Counted from the first letter of the stretch, positions 12,422 to 25,241 are shown. The stretch is DNA of 64,000 nt from Zantedeschia hybrid cultivar (GCA_030544215.1 JARZZO010000016.1:59437501-59501500); one strand, 5' to 3'. A program made the numbers and translations. Notes: generated by a model from the letters alone, not told the origin.

Positions 12422-12989
12422 ATGGTGAAGCATAACAACGTTGTGCCTAATGAGCACTTCAAGAAGCATTGGCAGAACTATGTGAAGACATGGTTCAATC
12501 AACCTGCTCGAAAAACTCGCAGACGCATAGGTATTCTAGTTGAATTTTTCATGTATCCTGATTGAAATTTTCATTTTTGGTTGTAGGCAACTACAATGCA
12601 CCTTCTAATCTTGTAATATAATGTTTTTGCACAGCTCGTCAGAAGAAAGCTGTCAAAATATTCCCGAGGCCAACTGCAGGGCCCCTACGTCCATTTGTAC
12701 AGTGTCAAACACTGAAGTATAATATGAAAACTAGGGCAGGAAAAGGGTTCTCCCTGGAAGAACTTAAGGTTAGTTTTTCAATAATCCTAGAACCTTCTTT
12801 GCTTGGGTCTTGTTGTTTAGTAGTATTTGCATACAAAGTGTTGTAGCTTTACTTGAACAAGTACCATTGTATAAACATTGATATCCTTGGTTGAAGCTGT
12901 TGTCAGAATTTCTTTACCAGCATGCGATTATTTTGCTTGGTTTACCTTTACTTATAATTTAATCTTGGGCACGTTGTCCGAGTATACAA

Positions 12990-13046
<57 letters not shown>

Positions 13047-14245
13047 AAAGACAAGGTATCTGATCAGAGAAGTGTTTATCCAAAAAGAGACGCCTTTTCT
13101 TAGCACTGTTCTGTACAATATGAATGTTTTTTCCCTCTCATTTTCATATATTGTTTTTTGCATCCTCTGATTGGATATCTACTAATTGATGCAGTTGGCT
13201 GGAATTCCCAAGAAGTGGACCCCCACTGTTGGAATTGCAGTGGACCACCGCCGGAAGAATCGTTCTCTTGAGGGCCTTCAGGCCAATGTTCAAAGATTGA
13301 AGGAATACAAGGCAAGGCTTGTTATTTTCCCAAGACGGTCTGGTAAATTCAAGGTCAGTAGCAAATCTTTTTGCATTGTCTGATTTATTGGAAGATGTTT
13401 GAATGTTGTGGCATTGAAATGCTTAATAGTGATGTCGTCAATCAAGATCACTGGATTCTCATTGCGTGGTATTCTTCATGTTGTGTCTGGGTTGTGTCAG
13501 CCAAGGGGCTATTAGATGAAGCCAGACTTGCTCATTTTTTAGGCTACAAGTGTCTGGGATGTAATCTTTCGAGCAATACTTGCTGCAATGCCCCCACTGC
13601 TGCAGTGGGGGGCATTGTAGTGCGTTAAAACAAATTGAAATTTTTAGGTCGGGCCCCACATGTGCCCTACGTGTGTACAGTCTTATCTCCGATCAGATGA
13701 TCCAAAAACTTCTAAAAAATCAAAAACTGTTATTGGGTTCGGCCCATTAAGGGCATTTTTTAGTGTTCATTGGAGCTCTGTTTTTAATTTAGAATTTTTT
13801 GGATTGTTCAATTGGAGATTAGACTGTATGAACACGTAGGGCATGTGAGACCCGACCTTTAAAAGATTCCCAAAACACATAACCCACTGCAATGGCCCCC
13901 ATAGCCAGCAGTAGGGGCATTGCAGCAAGTATTTCTCTTACATCATTTTGCCCCATCTGTGGAGCAGGCTAATGATCTTTTTGAGAGCAATATCTGATGA
14001 ATCTTCCAACTGTCATGCAGAATGGTGATTCCAGTGCCGAGGAGCTGAATTCAGCAACCCAGGTCCAAGGGGAGTACATGCCGATCGGACGCGAGAAACC
14101 CGAGGTCAATCTTGTGAATATCACTGAAGAGATGAAGTCGTTCAAGGCTTATAACAAGCTTCGTTTGGAGAGGACGAACAAACGCCACTTTGGAGCTAGA
14201 TTGAAGAAGGCTGCTGAAGCAGAAAAGGAAGACAAGAAAGCCTAA
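12422..14245 (+). CDS. RPL13: 60S ribosomal protein L13 (eL13)
   Basis: Structural protein of the large cytosolic ribosomal subunit. Coding exons are 12422-12530, 12635-12768, 13195-13353 and 14021-14245; all introns are GT-AG and phases close to give 208 residues, the usual plant length. The protein starts MVKHNNVVPNEHFKKHWQNY and carries the family blocks WFNQPARKTRR, KVIFPRPTAGPLRP-type (here KIFPRPTAGPLRP), AGIPKKWTPTVGIAVDHRR and the basic, lysine-rich C-terminus ending EKEDKKA. The start is the first ATG after the leader intron and matches the family N-terminus. Intron 2 holds a (CT)n(CA)n microsatellite at 12990-13048 and intron 3 holds a complete foldback MITE. Regulation is suggested by the TATA box and telo-box near 10.65 kb. 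The reading frame is undamaged. Confidence 0.97.
12990..13048. repeat. (CT)n(CA)n compound microsatellite in an RPL13 intron
   Basis: A run of CT dinucleotides passes into CA dinucleotides. It lies in the intron between 12768 and 13195 and is likely to be length-polymorphic. Confidence 0.95.
13571..13937. mobile_element. Complete foldback MITE inside RPL13 intron 3
   Basis: The left arm reads ATACTTGCTGCAATGCCCCC and the reverse complement of the right arm reads ATACTTGCTGCAATGCCCCT; similarity continues inward for about 150 bp through GGTCGGGYCYCACATG and CCTACGTG blocks. The centre reads CCCATTAAGGGCATTTTTTAG. No coding capacity. This is the best-preserved copy in the window of a family also seen at 4815, 9911, 44530 and 51200. 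It sits wholly in the intron (13354-14020) and does not affect the splice sites. Confidence 0.8.
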
Positions 14246-14740
14246 AAAAATAAAGACGTCTAGTGATCGAGGACTCCAGGGAAATATGAAAACTTCTGTA
14301 CTCCCGTTTGGTAGTAAACTGTGCAATTTTAGTGTTTCTGGACCATCTTTTTGCCTAATTGTTAGATGAAGGTTTGGCCTTTTGAGTTTTTGATTTCTGT
14401 TCTTATTGAGGGCGATGAGGTTTTGGGGGCTTCTTTCTATGACAGTGAAGCTTCAGGTTTTTTGTAGGCTTCATCCCGTGTTCAGGTCGAGTATGCTTCG
14501 AAAAGAGTTGTGGTATTTGGTACTATGTGATACCCTGTTGTACCGCTTGTACGTGTAGGGAGATTTTTGTGAGAATTCAAACGTGTTTTGAAGTGTATTC
14601 TTAAAATTTGATCAGATGATCCGGGCACATAAGATCTTGCATGCATGGTCCTCTCCATTTGTTCATTGTCTTAAAATTTGACCGGATGTTGATCTGACAG
14701 CTTTTGATACAATCTGTTACTATTTGTCAGAACTGTATCA

Positions 14741-14781
<41 letters not shown>

Positions 14782-15875
14782 GAATGTAAAAAATGATATC
14801 AAATAGGTGAGTCACAAAATAACTTTCCATCTTCAAAACAATTCCTGTAGGAGGAACGCCGACCAACCAAATTTCAGTCTTGAAAGATTCATTGACTTTG
14901 GCACTTGTAGTTTGTTTGAAGGAAAATGGTATAATAACACTTCTCGACACCAAACTTAACATAGGTCACAAGGATACAAAAATGCTCGCTGCTTTAATGT
15001 AGCAAGTAGGCACTTAAATTTTAAGATCAAGTACCTTTTTGTCCTCTTATGTCTTGAGTCAAATTTGGTGTCAAGAACGAGTATTATCATACCAGTTCGC
15101 ATCTAACCAAATTAAATGCCGTTTAAGTTCCAATTTACTAATCCGAAATCAGAAGAGAAAAAGGCTCCAAGAGAAGATCTCAAACTGATAGGAATTTTGA
15201 AATACGTAAAATGATTCTTTTATAAAAGGATATGTGATGTAACTATTATTTTTTAAATTTATCAAAAAAATAAAATGAATGTGATTCTAACCATGCTTGT
15301 GTCAGCCAACTAAAAATGAACTAAAACAAAACATCTCTACTTACGCACCAAATGTCAAGTTCGCAAATACCCAAACTCGACAAATTGTTCAAACATGAAG
15401 TTAAAACTCACCTCACATATTATGGTTTATGTCGGAGGGCATAAGTCCAAAATCTCTAATCTTAGGATTTTTATATATACTCTTAAACGTTATTGTATTT
15501 GTACGTATATATTCTTGTCTCACATATTGTTATAATTATCTTGACATCTTCAAAAAGATTGCATTTATCTATCACTACCGTGTCCTGATATCGAGGGTAT
15601 TTACAACACTTGTGTAGAGATTCTTATTATTTTGTCTCCTACAATTTGTATATCTCCTAGTTAGTATATCTTTTATATATATATAGAAAGAGAAAGAGAA
15701 ATGCTTGAATACGAACTACTACAGTGCAGAACGCACTCTTTTGAGTCCCATCCCCATATCAAAAAAATATTTTTTTATAAAATCTTAAATATTCAATAAT
15801 CGTTCTTAAGGTTGTTTCCATCTTCTGGGATCTTATTTTAACTGTCGGATCTTGGTTTGATCTTGAAACTCAATC
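14246..15875. other. RPL13 3' region and gene-free stretch
   Basis: The RPL13 3' untranslated region begins at 14246; an AATAAA lies very early (14251-14256), and the true end is probably within the next few hundred bases. A (TA)n microsatellite lies at about 14743-14779. No further gene is seen up to the minisatellite at 15890. Confidence 0.5.
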
Positions 15876-15889
15876 TTAGTCGTCCATTA

Positions 15890-16270
15890 GACACATGTAA
15901 ATTTTAATTTTTAAAAAACATGAAAAATAAAAAATTCGTCATCAAATTAGCCTCTAAGATTATTTCCATCTCCTACGATTTTAATATTTATCATCAATTT
16001 ACAAATCATCGGACACATGTAAATCTTGATTTTTAAAAATCATGAAAAAATAATCAAAAAATAAAAAATTTGTCAAATTAGACCCTAGGATTGTTCCCAT
16101 CCCCTATGATCTTAATATTTATCATCAATTTACAAATCATTGGACATACGTAAATCTTGATTTTTAAAAATCATGATAAAATAGCTAAAAAATAAAAAAT
16201 TCGTCAAATTCGCCCCTAGGATTGTTCCCATTCCCTATAATTTTAATATTTATCATCAATTTATGAATCT
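15890..16270. repeat. Minisatellite, three units of about 120-130 bp
   Basis: Units start at about 15890 (GACACATGTAAATTTTAATT), 16012 (GACACATGTAAATCTTGATT) and 16143 (GACATACGTAAATCTTGATT). Each runs through AAAAATCATGA, CTAGGATTGTTCCCATC and TTTATCATCAATTTA. AT-rich, no coding potential. Confidence 0.85.
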
Positions 16271-16407
16271 AAAATAGGACAACTTACATTAAAAGTCTCA
16301 TGATCCAATTTTGAGGGGAGAGTTGAATATTTAGAAATTTATCATGATTTTTATTTTTTAAAACATGGAGAAGAAGTCGAATGCACTATAGCATTCGCAT
16401 CGTAGCA

Positions 16408-16410
<3 letters not shown>

Positions 16411-16481
<71 letters not shown>
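16411..16481. repeat. (CT)n(AT)n microsatellite
   Basis: An uninterrupted CT run followed directly by a long AT run. Confidence 0.95.
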
Positions 16482-16487
<6 letters not shown>

Positions 16488-17042
16488 TCTTACATAATGT
16501 ATATAATCGTTATATTAATTATATCATTACATAATATGTCATTCCCACATAATCCACTCATGTATTAAATATTTATCAAATACAATAATGTCCATCAATG
16601 AAAAGCGGAACTAACTAACTCTTCCTGTATACATGAACTAATGAGAATGTATATTACAAAATGACTAAGCACAATTGCAATATACGCATTACCACAAGTC
16701 TTACTCTTATGCAACAACAACTAATTATGAATTTGTAAAGAGAAAAATGCCCCTTCCTTAGGAAAAGAATTTTCATCAAGGTAGCATGCCTCACACTTGG
16801 CCACTTGTGAAACAAAAGCATTAGCAAGTATTTTGCTTCTAGTAGAATCTTATTTATGTAAAATGCTTCCTAAAATCATAATATATGATCATCAATCCTT
16901 GGCAGTAGCCACAATTATACTTTAGAAAATCACTCACCATATATCTAGATAACTAAAATCGATCACTTAATAGTTAGAGTCAACCTTCTAAATTTTGATT
17001 GGCACAACACCATATTTTTCATAAGAGTTGTGTATTTGACGA

Positions 17043-17846
17043 TATAGCAGTCAAAAACTGGTCAAGTGACGGTGACTGTCTGATTAGATCTTCTGATTAC
17101 TCAATAGTATTTGTAAGATCGAAAACGCTTAAGATAGAACCTGCAAGAAGAAGAGGAGACGTTAGAAGGCCCTCCGTTCTCCTAGAGAGTATGACCCTCT
17201 GATGCCTAAGTCAAGTTTTGGAGAAAAGAAAAAACTCTATGGGATTCAGTGTAGTATTCCACCTCCCTCATTCAAGAGAAAGCCAGGGATATATATAATC
17301 CCCGGCTTGTATGGCATCACGGGGACCATTGTCTTTGGAGAGTTAATTGACCACGCCCCTTGATCGAAAGGATCGTGAGATACTGAGCTGGAAGGAGGGA
17401 TCACCTCTCGTGATTGAGGGAGCAGATCGTGGGGATCTATTTTAAATGGACGATTACACTGTCAAACTGTGAGATCCGCTTGATAGCAGGGTGGAGTTAC
17501 CGATCGGTCCTAGAGGCCTCCAATTTCTCAGGCAGTCGGAAGAGAGTAGCCTTTGAGTCTAGGTGCTTGGCCTTCCCATGTTGAAGCGAACTTTGAGTTA
17601 ACGAGAGAGTAGACTCCTCTCGACACTCGGTAGCTATGACTGAGACATCTATGATCTCGAGGCCTACCTATCATAGATGTCGGTCTTTTTGGCTTGGCTT
17701 TCCCTAGGCTTAGCCCATACATTTCAAGGTCTTATCTTTCGGCTTGCTAATCGGGATATCGAGAGAGCTTACACCGCGTGTGTTCCTATGGGCCATGGGC
17801 TTTCGACTAGTTGGACTTGATTGGGCCAAATCCCAATCATCTCTCA
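17043..17846 (-). mobile_element. Second LTR-like copy related to 5339-6153
   Basis: Read on the minus strand it starts near 17846 with TGAGAGATGATTGGGATTTG, has a TATA-like ATTATATATATCC at about 17302-17290, and contains the shared blocks TTGACTTAGGCATCAGAGGG, GAGAACGGAGGGCC and CTTCTTCTTGCAGGTTCT. It ends near TTTGACTGCTATA at 17043. It is similar to the LTR at 5339-6153 in order and orientation but clearly diverged, so the two are independent old insertions rather than the two LTRs of one element. No internal domain is visible. Confidence 0.6.
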
Positions 17847-18109
17847 ACTGACGATGCCAGAAAATGTTTGATCCTCCAATTTGGGTCGAAGTAGGTCAAA
17901 TTAATCTTGCCATATTATTAAGTTACCACATCACTATGATGACACAATGTTATGTTGCAGTGAGATTAGATTTTTAAAGCTCTTATATACCCTTACTTAC
18001 ATGGAAATAAAAGCAAATAATCTATTTACCTTTATTTTACTATGAAAACAAAAACAAGGATTACTTTCATATAAATCCTCTCTATATGTAAAATATTAGA
18101 TATATCCCT

Positions 18110-18535
18110 GTTCTTTCAGTAATATCCTATATACCATCATTAAAATAATATAGTATCCACCGGTAACACTTTTAATAGAATGTTATATATAATATTATAT
18201 ATTATCATATATACTCTTGTTAAAATGATAATAGTATCCACCGGTGGCACTTTTGATCGTATGCTATCGTAACGAAGGTATGATATTTTCTAAATAATAA
18301 TATATCCCTGTTATTTCTATAATATCGCATATATCCTCATTAAAATGATACAGTATCCACGGTGACACTTTTGATAGAATGTTATCATAACAAAGGTATA
18401 CATGATATTCCATAATGTCATATATATTCTTATTAAAATGATATAGTATCCATTAGTGGAACTTTTGATCCAATGCCATCGTAACGAAGGTACACATAAT
18501 ATATTCCGTAAATAAGAGGGATACATTTAATATTT
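18110..18535. repeat. Degenerate minisatellite upstream of the bHLH gene
   Basis: Four imperfect units, each with ATTAAAATGATA(C/T)AGTATCC, a CACTTTTGAT block and ATCGTAACGAAGGTA, at about 18136, 18213, 18332 and 18428. Unit length varies from about 77 to 118 bp because of indels. It ends roughly 400 bp before the bHLH start codon. Confidence 0.8.
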
Positions 18536-18932
18536 TAGATGTAAAGAAGGTTTATATGAAATTAACCCAAAAAAGAAACAAAACTCAATAAAAGCGAGAT
18601 CGAAAACAACCACAGCGCCGAAGGTTTTCCGCACGCAAACGCAGGCCGTACTTGATGTGGAGAAAGAGAAGAAGATTCCCACCGCAGCGCGGCGGTGGGA
18701 CCGCGAGGGGCCGCAGAGACGCCCGTTCGTTGGCTGCCACGCTTCCTGATCAGAAGCTATCTTCTCCCCTGCATCACCACCTGCCACTCCTCTCTCGCGC
18801 CTCGTGTCGCTCTTGTGATCAGAATCCCCCTTTCCTCTCCCAAACCCTACCTTGGCGCCTCTCCGCCAAAGCTGGGCGCTTTCGTGGGATTGCCGGAGGC
18901 GGGCGAGGTGACGAGGAAGAAGCAGCTTTGGA

Positions 18933-21900
18933 ATGGGATCGAATTCCATGGAGGACTACCCTTGGATCGACGACGTCGGCGATGGGTCGGAAGGGGAGCT
19001 CCGCTGGACCCTCGACGGCTTCTGCGACCTCCCCTCTGCCCCTGGGTAGGAAACATCGTGGGCTTGCCATACTGTTAGTCTTGTGTTAGATCTTGGGGTT
19101 CTTGCTGTCCCTGCTGATGTGCGCGTCATTGGTCGCCACCATGTTGTTGTGGTCTCCAGTTGATTCGGTGTCCTTTTTGGAGTTTTCTTGGATGCGCGGC
19201 CTGACGAATGGTTTCTTCCTGTACCTGCATTCTGTGACAGGGCGGCGATTGAGGAGCCGTGTGGGAATGCTAGCGGTGTAGAAGGGATGGGATCTAGAAA
19301 AAGGTATTATCTTTACCCTGCAAAAGGCCAAATTTTGTTCCTGTTGCTTGGGGTGTAATAGAGCCTAAGATGACATTAAACTTGTTTGTTAGTCTTTTCG
19401 GTGTTGGCTTTTCATCATGTCTAATGCGGGTTCTGTATTGTTTATTTTGGTGATATAGGCTTGTTGAATTCAATAATAAGTATGCATTGGTAATGGGTTC
19501 TTTGTGGAGTGATCTCCTCTTCCCAACGTGGTTAGGAAACACAACGAGAGATGGAACATGAAATTATGGACATTTCAAGAGAATGCTTTGTCATTGTTTA
19601 ATTTGTGCCATGGATACTTCGCGATACTGTAAAATAAGAACATTCTTAACAGTCGTTTTTCTTCAGTTAGTTAGTGGTGTTTGTTCCTCAAGGACATTTT
19701 AAACAATGTTTTAATTTGTTAAACAAACAATTTCCATTTTCTTCTGCTTCACGTTTTGAAAACCCGATATTCTTTTACTATTTCAAAACAATATTATAAT
19801 GGCCAGAACATGGTAGCTTCCCCGGGGTTTACCGGACAACCGGGTTTCCCTCGACATCTAAAAATATTATAATGGCCAGAACACCTTCCAGTGCTTAGCT
19901 TTTATGCATTAGGATTCAATTTGGACTTCGTTATGCATACCCGAGCTGCTGCATGTTCTGTTGGATGCACCAATTTCATTTCAAGTAGCACCCACGAAAA
20001 AGGAAAAAGAAAAAAAGTTCCTCTTTTCCATTGTTGACAATTTGATGCATCCCACTTTAAGTGAGTTTCTTTGCTTTTGAATTTGTAGAAGCCATCAATG
20101 CCTAACTTTAGGAGTAGCAACATGACTGGTCATTAGTGAGAAGGGTTACAAATGCAATTCTTATTGTTAAAAGTTGGCATATATTGCCTTTCCATTTAGT
20201 ATTGCACATGATATAGTCTTTTTCATATTATCTCCTGTGTTCATGACAATGTAGGATTTGCTTCTTGCTATCCAGTAAGACTTATCTTTTCTAATTTGTC
20301 TTTCTTAACAAAGCTACATTTTATGAATGCAGCAATATCGCCTTTGACATTTTTATTCAGCTTAGATTTGCTGCATGTAATTTATTTAGTCCCATTCCTT
20401 TTGCACTTTTAGTCTTGGGTTTTTAAAGTTATTATTGGTTTATATTTGAATTCCTTCATGATTCCTTTCAAGTGAGCATCCAGTTTTTAGTAGAAAACTG
20501 ATATTGTTAACCTAGATAGATTGATTATTCCAGATTGCTGATGCTTTTGATTAAGCTTTTGATCAATTCGCCATGGGGCTATGCCTATTTTTGACTACGT
20601 ATTGATCGTTTGCTATGAGGCTAAGGCTGCGTTTGGAAAGACTCTTTGGAGGGATTCCAATTATTACAATCTCCCAACAGAGATAATCGTTTCCAAACAC
20701 TCCGGCATACCTCAGCTTCGGGTTCGTATGCATTACAATTTACAACAGCATTAATCAGTCCCAAACGCTCCGGCACACAGAGGACTAAAGAGTGCGTGCA
20801 CTTTTGAAAAAGCGAGGGCAAATCTGCTTCTGGTGTATGGCTGCAATTCCCACCGTCTGTAATTATTGTAAAGTTATACTGCCTGCAGCTTACATTCAAA
20901 AGTAATTTACCATTACACCCCAAGGCGAGAATGCGTTTCCAAATGCGGCCTAAGTCTACTTTAACTATGAATTGATGATTTGTTACGAGACTAAGTTTGT
21001 TGTAACTATTAATGGATGATCTGTTAGCAAGCTAACCATATTTTAATCATCACAAACCTCGTGAATAGGATGTACTCCGTAGTTTTATTATTCACCATAA
21101 GTCTTGTGAATAGAATGTAATTTATGCATAACACTAACCCTTTACTGCTACTGCACAACATTTTCTAGGAATATCATTTCCTTCGTAATAGATCAGCTGA
21201 TGGAGACTTTGGGACAAGTCCATGTAGCTTGTGCCATGGATGTGATCTGATGTTGAACAATTTCCTCGTTTTACATTTAAATTGGCATCCTTGCTTACAA
21301 CATTTGCACGTCTTATTTAGCATATGCTTATTCCTCGTGATCATCTAGGTTTGCCTTCTGAGTTAATTTTCTGATAGAGATAGTTCTGTAGGCAATTGGA
21401 GTAACTAATTGAATTTGAATATCTAATGTGCTCCTGTATTTGGCTATGTTGCCGATGGTACATGCAAAGCTAAATGCTATTCTGTTGGCTTTTTTGTGCC
21501 TGGACATAAAGTAGATGCTTCTGGAATCTGAAGTGCTGCCATGGTTTCCTGACTGCCAGAATAAGCTCATTTGAATGGTTATTGCTTTAAAATTGTTAGT
21601 CCGTGCTTCATCAATGGGATGATGTATCCTGGATCTCCAATGATCATAAATTATATACAATTTTTTTTGTCTTGGCGAATTTCCAAATCAATTAGTAATC
21701 GATTAGGACAACAGAAATTGGATTAAGATGATTGATGACTGGAATCTAAGTAGCTAGATGCCACTATGGTTTGCAGAGCAAGAAATGAATCAAGCATGGA
21801 ACCTAAATCAAAAGCATGTCGTGAGAAAATAAGACGAGATAGGTTGAATGACAGGTATGCTCTATCATCTATTTGCTTCCTTAAACATAGTTTTGCCTTG

Positions 21901-23178
21901 CTAATTGATTGTTATAAAGTTGACATCTTGTCCCCCTTTTGTTTTTTAGGTTTATAGAATTAAGTTCTGTACTTGAGCCTGGGAGACATCCTAAATCTGA
22001 TAAAGCTAGTATTCTAAGTGATGCAGCTCATATTTTGTTACAATTAAGAAGTGAAGCACAACAACTTAAGGAAGAAAATGAAAAACTTCAGGATTCAATC
22101 AAGGATCTCAAGGTATGTGGCTCTTACCGTGCTGTGTGTCCTGTCTCATTCTTCTTATACTCATTCTCCTGAGGAAATAAAGTTACTTGAAAACCAATGA
22201 GAGCCAATGGCCATTTTTTGGTTAGCTGACTATTTTTGTCTTGTCATTGGCATCTTCGTCATTGTTGCTAGAAAGCTAAAAATTCTTTGTATTCTAAACA
22301 TTTTGTGCTAAGCAGTAATTTATAAAAGATGAAATATCTGTTATCTTACCAATATCATCCAAACAAAAAACTGTTCAGGTGTCGATCATAGATTCTTCAC
22401 CACTTTTATCTTGTTATCAAATAGGAGCTTAAAAAAAGAAGGTTCTTCGTGGTCCTTTGTGCTTGTACATTTGATTGGGATTTCATGAAATATGAATATC
22501 ACATGGAACTCCAATTAGTCTCAAGTTCATTTGAGCAAGAAATTTTGCTTGAAAAGTATAATAATCATATGTCAAGTATGATTGAGTTGGAATTGGACTT
22601 TGTCTTATTCTGGGTGTTAGCTTCCATATTGGAAGCATTCAGAACATGAATTAGGGTAAAATAAGCATTGAGATTTCGGAAATGTCTTGACGAACATGCA
22701 AATCTATTACAATATTGATTGCCTAAGAATGATCTCCAAGGGTGCTTGTTCTTTGTAGATTCATTTCAGGTAATGACAAAGAAAGATTGACAGCCTGTTT
22801 CTAAACAGGAACAAAAAGAGGATGCTGTCCTTCACCACACTTCCTGAAAATTTATATGATCACTTGACTACATGCACATCTGTTTTCGTACGGCAGGCAG
22901 AGAAGAATGAGCTCCGGGAAGAGAAGTTGAAAATGAAGATGGAGAACGAGAGATTAGAGCAGCAGATCAAAGTCATGAACCTGCCACCAACCGGGTTTCT
23001 GATGCATCCAGCGGCACTTCATGCTGCCGCAGCATCCGCCGCATTTACCTCCCAGAATCAGGCTTCACCAAAGACTGCTTCATTTCCACAGTATCCGGGA
23101 GTTGCAATGTGGCACTGGTTGCCTCCTGCGGTGCTAGACACTAGTCAAGATGCAAATTTGTGGTCCCCGAATGCTTAG
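18933..23178 (+). CDS. bHLH transcription factor, clade IVc (bHLH104/bHLH34/ILR3-like)
   Basis: DNA-binding regulator of the class that, in Arabidopsis and rice, activates the iron-deficiency response. Exons: 18933-19045, 19241-19303, 21777-21854, 21950-22112, 22897-23178; GT-AG introns and matching phases give 232 residues. The start gives MGSNSMEDYPWIDD, an acidic N-terminus usual for the clade. Residues about 57-85 hold RKRAR and the basic region SKACREKIRRDRLNDRF; the helix-loop-helix follows with SSVLEPGRHPKSDKASIL to about residue 120, then a leucine-rich coiled coil with EKNELREEK to about 165. The C-terminus has the clade signature PGVAMWHWLPPAVLDTSQD. The wording SSVLEPG and RKRAR is nearer bHLH104/34 than ILR3. 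It is shorter than typical members because of a short N-terminal exon. AATAAA at about 23531 may set the 3' end. Intron 2 carries a Tourist-like MITE. Confidence 0.93.
19790..19883. repeat. 21-bp direct repeat flanking a short GC-rich insert
   Basis: AATATTATAATGGCCAGAACA occurs at 19790-19810 and again at 19863-19883. Between them lie 52 bp including CTTCCCCGGGG and CCGGACAACCGGGTTTCCC. It lies in bHLH intron 2. It could be a target duplication around a tiny insertion remnant or a filler-containing tandem duplication. Confidence 0.7.
20625..20950. mobile_element. Tourist/PIF-Harbinger-like MITE in bHLH intron 2
   Basis: The ends GGCTGCGTTTGGAAA (20625) and, reversed, GGCCGCATTTGGAAA (20950) form terminal inverted repeats. 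Both sides are flanked by TAA (20622-20624 and 20951-20953), the 3-bp target duplication usual for this superfamily. 326 bp, no transposase. Confidence 0.8.
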
Positions 23179-23529
23179 GTGACTGAAATTGTTAACCATG
23201 AGCTTGCTATCTTCCTAGTCATATTTCTTTGCCTATGCTTGGCATTTGGCAAGCAAGGAGGCCTTTTTATCTCCAGCCACTTTGCGGCTCAGTGCCAGGT
23301 CTTTTTTTTCTCCAATGGGCGGTCATCCACCGTCTGGTGAAAGAGGCAACTGCATTCTTTTGTTACTGTCAGCATGGCGGCCTTTCTCAATTGTAGTGTA
23401 AGCATTCTTATTCCTGAGATATTTAAGGGTCTAACTCCCATCTTTTGGACTAGTCGGTTGAGCAGCCTGTCAATAGAATTTCTTTGAAGAGTTTATGAAA
23501 TGTACAAGATTCATACATTGTTCGTGTAA

Positions 23530-23536
23530 AAATAAA
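23530..23536 (+). terminator. Likely polyadenylation signal of the bHLH gene
   Basis: AAAATAAACACG lies about 350 bp after the bHLH stop codon, in AT-rich DNA at a plausible distance for a plant 3' untranslated region. Confidence 0.4.
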
Positions 23537-23599
23537 CACGATGCTTCATATAGAGGCATAGAGTGACTCTTTTAAGCCAACATCGGTTATTGTGAAGGT

Positions 23600-25240
23600 A
23601 ACTTTATCCTTGTAAAGAATTCACCTTCCTCCCAATAAGGATCTTTTAAAAAAAATCTGACATACCCACCATACCCATGAAATGACGAACCTTTTAGTTG
23701 CCTATTTGATGCCATACAAGCTGTTGGTCTTTTAACAAAAGATTGTGAACGAGGGGGGCACACGCATCTCACGCAAGGGAGAGGAAGTTCCACCCCTTCC
23801 TTTTTCAACATCCACTCCCCTAGTTCCTGCGCCACCTCTGCATCGGATTTGGCGAAGAGCCTTGCAAGATAATCCCTCCCTCAAACTGCTTTGGACGAGA
23901 AATATGAGATCTGTGACTGGTGCAGGCTTTGCAGCCCTTGTAACCCTCGGCGATAGATGCAGCATTAACCAGGGCAGGCACGAAATATTTCCTGTGTCAA
24001 CAAATTTGCTCTATAATCGACCCTCTAGGATGAGAATAATCTCAACCCTAGTACCATGGTTCACCCATTTTGCTATCATTCCCGCTCCCAAAGATGTTCC
24101 CACCCCATGTACCCACAGTTATTGCAAGAAAGTTTTGAATGATAAACTAGAAGATCCTCACTCTTAGCTTGAACACATCCGTTCCATGCAACCATGGATT
24201 AAACAATGTTCTCACTAAACAAGGTTCCAACAAGAGACTTCGTCATGTGACAACATAACTAGACCAAGAAGCTGTCGTTGAAGCCATTGACTAGTACAGA
24301 TGGACCTTTCAAAGAGGTGATGCTAGGGATTAAAGCTTCATCTGAGACTTGCTCTGCTGGAGAGTTTGGCAGGGGATTGAAAACCTAAGTGCACCATACG
24401 CCAAGCTCTAATGAGTACCGGCACTGCTGAACCGGGATGGTGAAGTTGTAACTTGACACAAATTTTCAGTGGTAATGTCGACGTATCCTTTGACAATAAG
24501 GAAAGAAAGCATACGTGCAACAAGGCAGGCAAATGGACGACACGTATGAACACACAAAAAACGAAGAACAAAAGATTTCTGCCATCCACTGCACAAATAT
24601 ATAGATGAATATACAAAGGAGGACAAAAATTCCTATAATTCTCTGAGAGGAATCTGTGAATGGATGGGATCCGGACCCAAAGCAACTGCATTTCCTACCA
24701 AAGTAAATACAAAAGAGGGGAAAGGTTCACCGACAAGCGTCCTTTTGCAGTTTACAGCACAGCACATCCAGACTCTGGTTATATTAATAATTTACCCCAA
24801 CAGAGTGTAGTCTTCTCCTTGCAAAAGACAAGATGAGATGGTGATACAACAGGTCAACGTAATTAACAAAGCAACAAAAACATTTTACTAATACTGTACA
24901 CTCAGAAGTCGATCGACTCCATCCTCTTTTCGCCTGATATGCACTTCTGCATCATGAGTAATCAAATGACTGGACAGCAATCAACACCCAACACAACATA
25001 TTCCTCTTCAATATCGCTCAAAACAAGCTGCTGCTGCTGCATTCCAGCAATGACAATTACAAGGGTACCAACTGCTTGCTTATTCAAGGGTCAAACTAGC
25101 TTCTACATATTTCCTTTCTTTTCATAAAATTCCAATGATAGGCCTTCTCCTTGATAACCTCATGCACAAGTGAGACCTTTCACCCCAAACAGGATTCAGA
25201 TCCTAGGTGGCCACCGCACTTTCTAAAATACTACTATTTG
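23600..25240. other. Gene-free interval between convergent genes
   Basis: Lies between the ends of the bHLH gene (+) and the U-box gene (-). The part just below 25242 must include the U-box gene's 3' untranslated region. A moderately GC-rich block at about 23730-24170 has open frames on both strands (for example a minus-strand stretch with AKSDAEVAQELGEWMLKKEG) that look like a broken coding fragment I cannot assign. Confidence 0.4.
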
Positions 25241-25241
25241 A

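Noticed and set aside
14738..14962. Minus-strand frame ending in repeated Tyr-Ile
   Set aside because: The repeat is translation of a (TA)n microsatellite.
18652..19089. 145-codon plus-strand frame and overlapping minus-strand frames at the bHLH start
   Set aside because: The true first exon (18933-19045) lies in another frame and splices in phase to the bHLH domain.
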